NCBI GenBank assembly: GCA_021292105.1
Contig: CM037869.1
Location: 39,759,530-39,823,529 of the forward strand
Direction: 5' to 3'
From: Anadara kagoshimensis
Taxonomy: Eukaryota; Mollusca; Bivalvia; Arcoida; Arcidae
DNA length: 64,000 nt
Each line of letters starts with the position of its first letter. The stretch's first letter is position 1. Shown one piece after another: positions 59,809-64,000 of this stretch. The notes beneath the pieces were generated by a model. It was not told the DNA's origin, searched no databases, and worked only from the letters and a program-made list of their open reading frames with translations. Made by a program: the position numbers and the translations under genes.

Positions 59809-60375
59809 TAAGTTTGGAATTGTATTCCGAAACGATCGTCTAGTGTTGTAAAATTCACACTGGTATAATATGTAATATTAATAATAAAATAACCATTGGA
59901 CTGGCATTTGTGCTGGTGGATTAAGCATCCACTAGAATATCGTTAACATAGTATGCAATAATTCTTTGTTGTTGAAAATATTTTATTGTCTAAATTTGCT
60001 GCTTACGAAAATGTGAAGATCCTCAAAAACTAAGGTACATGTATACTTCTTCGTGCAAAGAATTCATTTAGCTAAACTTTGTTAAATATTATTTCAGTCA
60101 ATTGAATATTTTTCATTTTTTTTGAAAAAAAAAATGTTTGCAATTTTGGTCCAAGTAACACTGATGACGTTTATTTCGAAATGGTAGTACTACTCCCTTA
60201 GTAAAAGTATTTACTTAGCTAAACTTTGTTAAATATATTTTAGTCTTTTGGATAATTTTTATCTCCTTAAAAATTATTGATTTCACAATTTTGATCTAAG
60301 CACTATTGATGAGGAATTGTATTCCGAAACGGTCGTCTAGTGTTGTAAAATTGACACTGGTATAAATATGTTATT
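59809..60375 (+). repeat. Tandem cluster of hammerhead-bearing (retrozyme-like) repeat units
   Basis: Three related units in the same orientation. The first keeps only stem II and the GAAA side of the motif (59816 onward). The second has CTGATGA at 60161-60167 but a decayed stem II and stem III. The third, 60299-60344, has pairing stem I strands, intact stem II and GAAA, but the core reads TTGATGA, so C3 is changed. First and second motifs are about 350 bp apart and second and third 145 bp. The interior shares long stretches with the copies in the STRA6 introns (CTCAAAAACTAAGGTA; TTTGGTCCAAG). The head-to-tail arrangement is that expected of retrozymes. Confidence 0.65.
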
Positions 60376-60534
60376 AGGAAAAAGGCACCGTTAAGTGTGT
60401 CACATCGTTATGCAATATTATTTTTTGTGTAAAGTACAAGTCTTCCGTTTTATAATTTAATTGATATGCAACATAAAAGTGCTATATCATGGTATTATAA
60501 TGACGCAATAACTGATCAGTATGTCGTGAATAGG

Positions 60535-60825
60535 AAAATCACAATTTTACGCTATCACATGACCAACATGTGATAAACTGTACTTGATGGATTTCTGAAT
60601 ATCTAGCTTATGCCGTTACGTGTCTTGGCAATTCGTGTGCGCGCTATCATATGACTGACAAGTGATAGAACTGTACATGAAGAACGCTCGTGCTATTATG
60701 ACTTGGCAATTTTGTGCGCGTGGTCACATGACTGTCATTTGATAAATTGTACATGATCGATATTGTGTCTTGAAAATTTGTGTTCGCGCCATCACGTGAC
60801 TGACACGCGGTGGAGTATATCGTCT
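60535..60825 (+). promoter_or_regulatory. Imperfect 70-75 bp tandem repeat with E-box-like motifs
   Basis: Four units upstream of the transporter start codon, each with a CA--TG core: CTATCACATGACC, CTATCATATGACTGAC, GGTCACATGACTGTC and CCATCACGTGACTGAC, followed by TGATAAACTGTAC-like and CTTGGCAATT words. The last holds TCACGTGA, the strong form bound by bHLH-Zip factors (USF, MITF/TFEB group). A regulatory role is inference from position. Confidence 0.45.
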
Positions 60826-61031
60826 GCTTTGACAATTACTCTGATGTGAAAGTCAAAAGAACCTTCATGTGCATTACATGTGTTCACGTATTTGTTTATT
60901 TGCACAGAGAGATGATATGACTTAACTGTTAAATGTATATGCATTTGTGTGCAATCTTACACGATAGAAGAATGGTCATTATGGAATAGAAGAATATTGG
61001 AATACTACAGAGAAGTCAAGCCTCCGGGAAA

Positions 61032-61232
61032 ATGGACGCAAGTAGCCACCCAGTAGACACAGGATGGTCATGGGTTATACTGTTAGGTAATATATAAATT
61101 TGTGTTATCTTGAAGATAAAAAGTACAGGCTTGTCGAAAGTTTAACACTGAGGAATTAAAAAAAACGAAAAAGCCGAGGATATGGATAGCTAGTGACCGG
61201 AAAGGTGACGAAAGATAAAATAAAACAGCTGC

Positions 61233-61285
<53 letters not shown>

Positions 61286-63806
61286 GTAGAGACAAAGCTT
61301 ACGAGGAGCCGAGATGAGGTGCCGTTTCGGTGCTTGTTCGTCAGCTTAGTGTTAAACTTTCGACAGGTCCGTGCTGTGCATTAAATCAGTAGCAGATGCA
61401 GATTTAAAATCTCTGTTTTGCTTATAAAAGACCTAGCTAAGATTTAACATTAATGCATTAAATTGAGTCAACTAAGGCATTGACCGCGATCGATATTTCT
61501 GTCAAAGCTAAATGTTGACATTTCAAAATCTCATCACATCTGTTTTTCTACGGGGACCGTTACGTGACATAGGTAAAACAAAATTATTTCGTAATTCTTA
61601 CCATTATTTTGTTCATTCGAGAAAGTATTTCGTCTTTTCGCCATTTTATTTCGTATTTTCGAAATATTATTGTATAGTCGCAATAGTGTGTTCTTTCGTA
61701 TGTTCGAATATACGTATATTCGCAGTTTTTACGTATAATATCGAAACAGTGTTTCGTATTTTCGAAATAGGTATTTTTTTTAATTAGTATTTCGTAATTT
61801 CAAATTAGTATCTCGTATTTTTGGAATTTTAGAAATAATATTTCGTATATTTGCAATATTTATTTCGCATTTTTTGAAATAGTATCAATATCAGTTTTTT
61901 CGAATAGTATTTCAATTTTCGATTAAGTATTTCGAATTTTCGCAAAAATTTACTTCGAATTTTTGAATTAGTATTTCCTATTTTTGCAATATTTTTTTCG
62001 AATTTCAAAACTGAAAATACAATATAGCTTTTGCGAACATATAAGGATTTTCTAATAAAAACATACGATTAATTATTTTGAAAATACGAAACAGTATTTC
62101 GAAAAATAAAATAGTAATATTCTGAAAAAAACAAAATCACTTTTTACAAAAATCACCTTACGAGCTCATTAGTCTGACATATTTAGAGGGACAAAGTTGT
62201 TTGAAAATACGATTTTTTTTTCGAAAAACAAAACAGATTAACATTTTTGTTCACATGTCACCTTACGGCCTCCGTAGTTGACTGACATTTATAAAGAAGG
62301 ACAAAGTTGTGTATTTGCTTAATTAGTAAGGTCATTTACATAAACCTCTATGTTTAAGTAGAAGATTTTATCACTTTATCATCTAGGTCATTGTTTATTT
62401 AACTCATTGTCCTTAACGGTGTTAAAACCACTACAGTTATACGTCGTTAACACACACACACACACACACACACAAAGAGAGAGAGAGAGAGAGAGAGAGA
62501 AGGCACCATACCATTAAATCCTTGGAGATGTTTTGGGTGAAGATATTTGGTTCTCAAGAGAAGTTATGGTTATTTTCGGTCCCATGTGTGGTTTTAATGT
62601 ATTAAATGTAAATCTCACAAGTGGTTGTCACACACAGGCTTTACTGTAAATATGATAAAGTTTGTATGTCATTTCATTTAACATAACTAGGTTACAGATA
62701 GTTTCAGCTACAGAATTTGAAGTTTAACAACGAAAGAATTTTAAGTTTACAAGACTAAAATCACATGTTATAAAATTTACATAAGCTTGAGTTTTGAAAC
62801 TAAGGGCGTTCAAGTACTTATCGTCAAACAATATTGACCTGGCCGTTTGACCTTTCATTAGGCATATTCACATAGAAGAGTCTATCCTATACATAGGTAG
62901 TAGTAGGATCCACAGTTAATAATGTGTACACAAGATGAGTGATTAGTATTTTCATTATGTATACAAAATATACCCGTGTGATTCCTTTATATGAATGCAG
63001 TCGTCAATAATAAATATTTAAATTAAAGGTCAAATGGACATGTCACAGTTGTTTGAATGTACTCTTGTAAATTGTATGTCCGTTGGATACTAGGGGCCTC
63101 GGTTGCCAAGTGATCTAAAACGTCTTCTTACAGACCAAATCACCTCTTACCGCACAAGCTCGAATCCCATTCTAGACAGATCATATTGTGAGAAAGTTTG
63201 TCATTTCGCTTGTCGAGATTCAGTGGTTTTCCCGGGTACTCCTGTTTCCTCCACCGTCCCTTAACTGACTGCCTTGATATACATGAGTCTTGACCGAGAC
63301 GTAAAACGCCGTCACAGTCAAACCTGTCTATATAGGCCAACCAAGGGAACCAGTGAAAGTGGTCTTTATAGGTAGATGATCCTCGTATACAGGTTCAAAT
63401 GACATGAATAAATACAACTGGGATAACATTTCATTGGCTTTTAAAACTGATGGCCCTTTTATTTATATACAGGTTTAAATGGCATGAATAAAGGGCAATT
63501 GGGATAAAATTTCACTGGTCTTTCAGACAGGTGGCCTATTTATAGAGGCGACCTTTAAGGCAGATTCGACTGGGCTCCACTCCACTCCTTCAGATGCTCT
63601 CTGCTCGCCTGCTTGGGGTTAACAGACAGGGTTGACAACATTTTGTTTTTTTTCCATTACAGGATGCACAATAAATATGACATTGGCCGTCGGGACGATA
63701 AAGGCCTTTGGGATTTATTTTGTAGAATTTTTGTCAGTGTATGAAGCTAGTGTGTCCATAACATCCCTAATATCAGGAATATTACAGGCAACATACAGTT
63801 TAATGG
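61032..63806 (+). CDS. Monocarboxylate transporter-like (SLC16) protein, first two coding exons
   Basis: Proton-linked monocarboxylate transporter family, major facilitator superfamily. Coding exon 1 is 61032-61086 (MDASSHPVDTGWSWVILLG) and exon 2 is 63663-63806 (continues CTINMTLAVGTIKAFGIYF); GT-AG, phase 1 at both ends. The D-x-GW-W motif just before the first membrane span and the FGIYFVEF motif in the span 1-2 region are typical of SLC16; the usual form is DGGWGWVV, so the motif is slightly divergent. The rest lies beyond the right edge, after the donor at 63807. Intron 1 holds a long A-run, a TTCG-rich minisatellite, a CA/GA microsatellite and several MITEs. Substrate cannot be predicted from this part. 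Confidence 0.85.
61234..61282. repeat. Poly(A) run
   Basis: About 49 consecutive A in intron 1 of the transporter gene, flanked by CAGCTGCC and GCTGTAG. Length in the assembly is uncertain. Confidence 0.85.
61590..62110. repeat. TTCG-rich AT minisatellite
   Basis: Degenerate copies of TATTTCGTATTTTCGAAATA over about 500 bp, switching to the complementary phase (AATACGAAACAGTATTTCGA) after about 62000. In intron 1 of the transporter gene. Confidence 0.6.
62450..62501. repeat. (CA)n(GA)n compound microsatellite
   Basis: CA run passing directly into a GA run, in intron 1 of the transporter gene. Confidence 0.9.
62826..63060. mobile_element. Palindromic MITE, family TTGACCTGTCC
   Basis: Ends AAACAATATTGACCTGGCCG and AGGTCAAATGGACATGTCAC. 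In intron 1 of the transporter gene. Confidence 0.55.
63314..63574 (+). mobile_element. MITE, family CAGTC-AACCTG, with internal duplication
   Basis: Starts CAGTCAAACCTGTCTATATA, ends GGCAGATTCGACTGG. The block around GGTTCAAATGACATGAATAA is present twice. Lies about 90 bp upstream of exon 2 of the transporter gene. A partial member is also visible at about 57535-57645. Confidence 0.55.
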
Positions 63807-64000
63807 GTAAGCAATTTAAGCAACGTGCAGTTTAATGGTTAAGTACATATACTTCAGACAGGGCACTCTAAGGCAAAATGCAGTTTAACACATAAGTGCT
63901 ATAGAAAGTGCACTATTAGGCAACATGTAGTTTAATGGGTAAGCATTATAGGTGTCATGTGCTACTTTTGAATTTTTATAAAATAATACATTTAAAAGTA

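Noticed and set aside
1-64000. CRISPR array, operon or prokaryotic system
   Set aside because: Spliced animal genes and eukaryotic repeats throughout; the regular repeats are tandem satellites without unique spacers.

Overview
This is a eukaryotic nuclear window, AT-rich and intron-rich, most likely from a bivalve mollusc. The evidence is compact exons with GT-AG introns of 0.2-5 kb, a tRNA-derived SINE family resembling the V-SINE/RUDI type of molluscs, tandem-repeat-bearing foldback elements resembling the bivalve pearl/Helentron type, and hammerhead-ribozyme repeats of the Penelope/retrozyme type. The species is not determined. All gene models were spliced by eye; every junction listed keeps the reading frame.

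Layout. (1) 1-10990, minus: the first eight exons of a class II CPD photolyase; the 3' end lies off the left edge. (2) 10991-14454: a degenerate LINE fragment and a TATA-promoter/poly(A) unit that may be a solo LTR. (3) 14455-27137, plus: a six-exon ITM2/BRI-type BRICHOS membrane protein, with a possible alternative last exon at 32139-32315. (4) 37701-52625, plus: a 17-coding-exon homologue of STRA6, the retinol-uptake receptor, 679 codons long, complete. (5) 55030-55575, minus: an unrecognised secreted, furin-site-bearing small protein, with a frameshifted relic of a paralogue at 57037-57240. (6) 61032 to the right edge, plus: the first two coding exons of an SLC16-type monocarboxylate transporter-like gene. 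No functional link between the neighbours is apparent.

Most of the rest is repeats: several MITE families with clear terminal inverted repeats, two tRNA-derived SINE families, Helentron-like elements with internal ~145-bp tandem units, an 80-bp satellite carrying palindromes like RFX sites, microsatellites, and an antisense 18S rRNA fragment in an ITM2 intron.

The most interesting signal is a set of hammerhead ribozyme motifs on the plus strand. One (46866-46911) has all core residues and perfectly pairing stems. It sits in a STRA6 intron in the sense orientation, with its cleavage point 62 nt upstream of the next exon. A second, core-mutated copy sits about 100 nt upstream of another STRA6 exon, and a tandem cluster lies upstream of the transporter gene. 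Other observations are 3' splice sites multiplied by tandem duplication in STRA6, degenerate exon duplications in STRA6 and ITM2, and a GC-AG intron.
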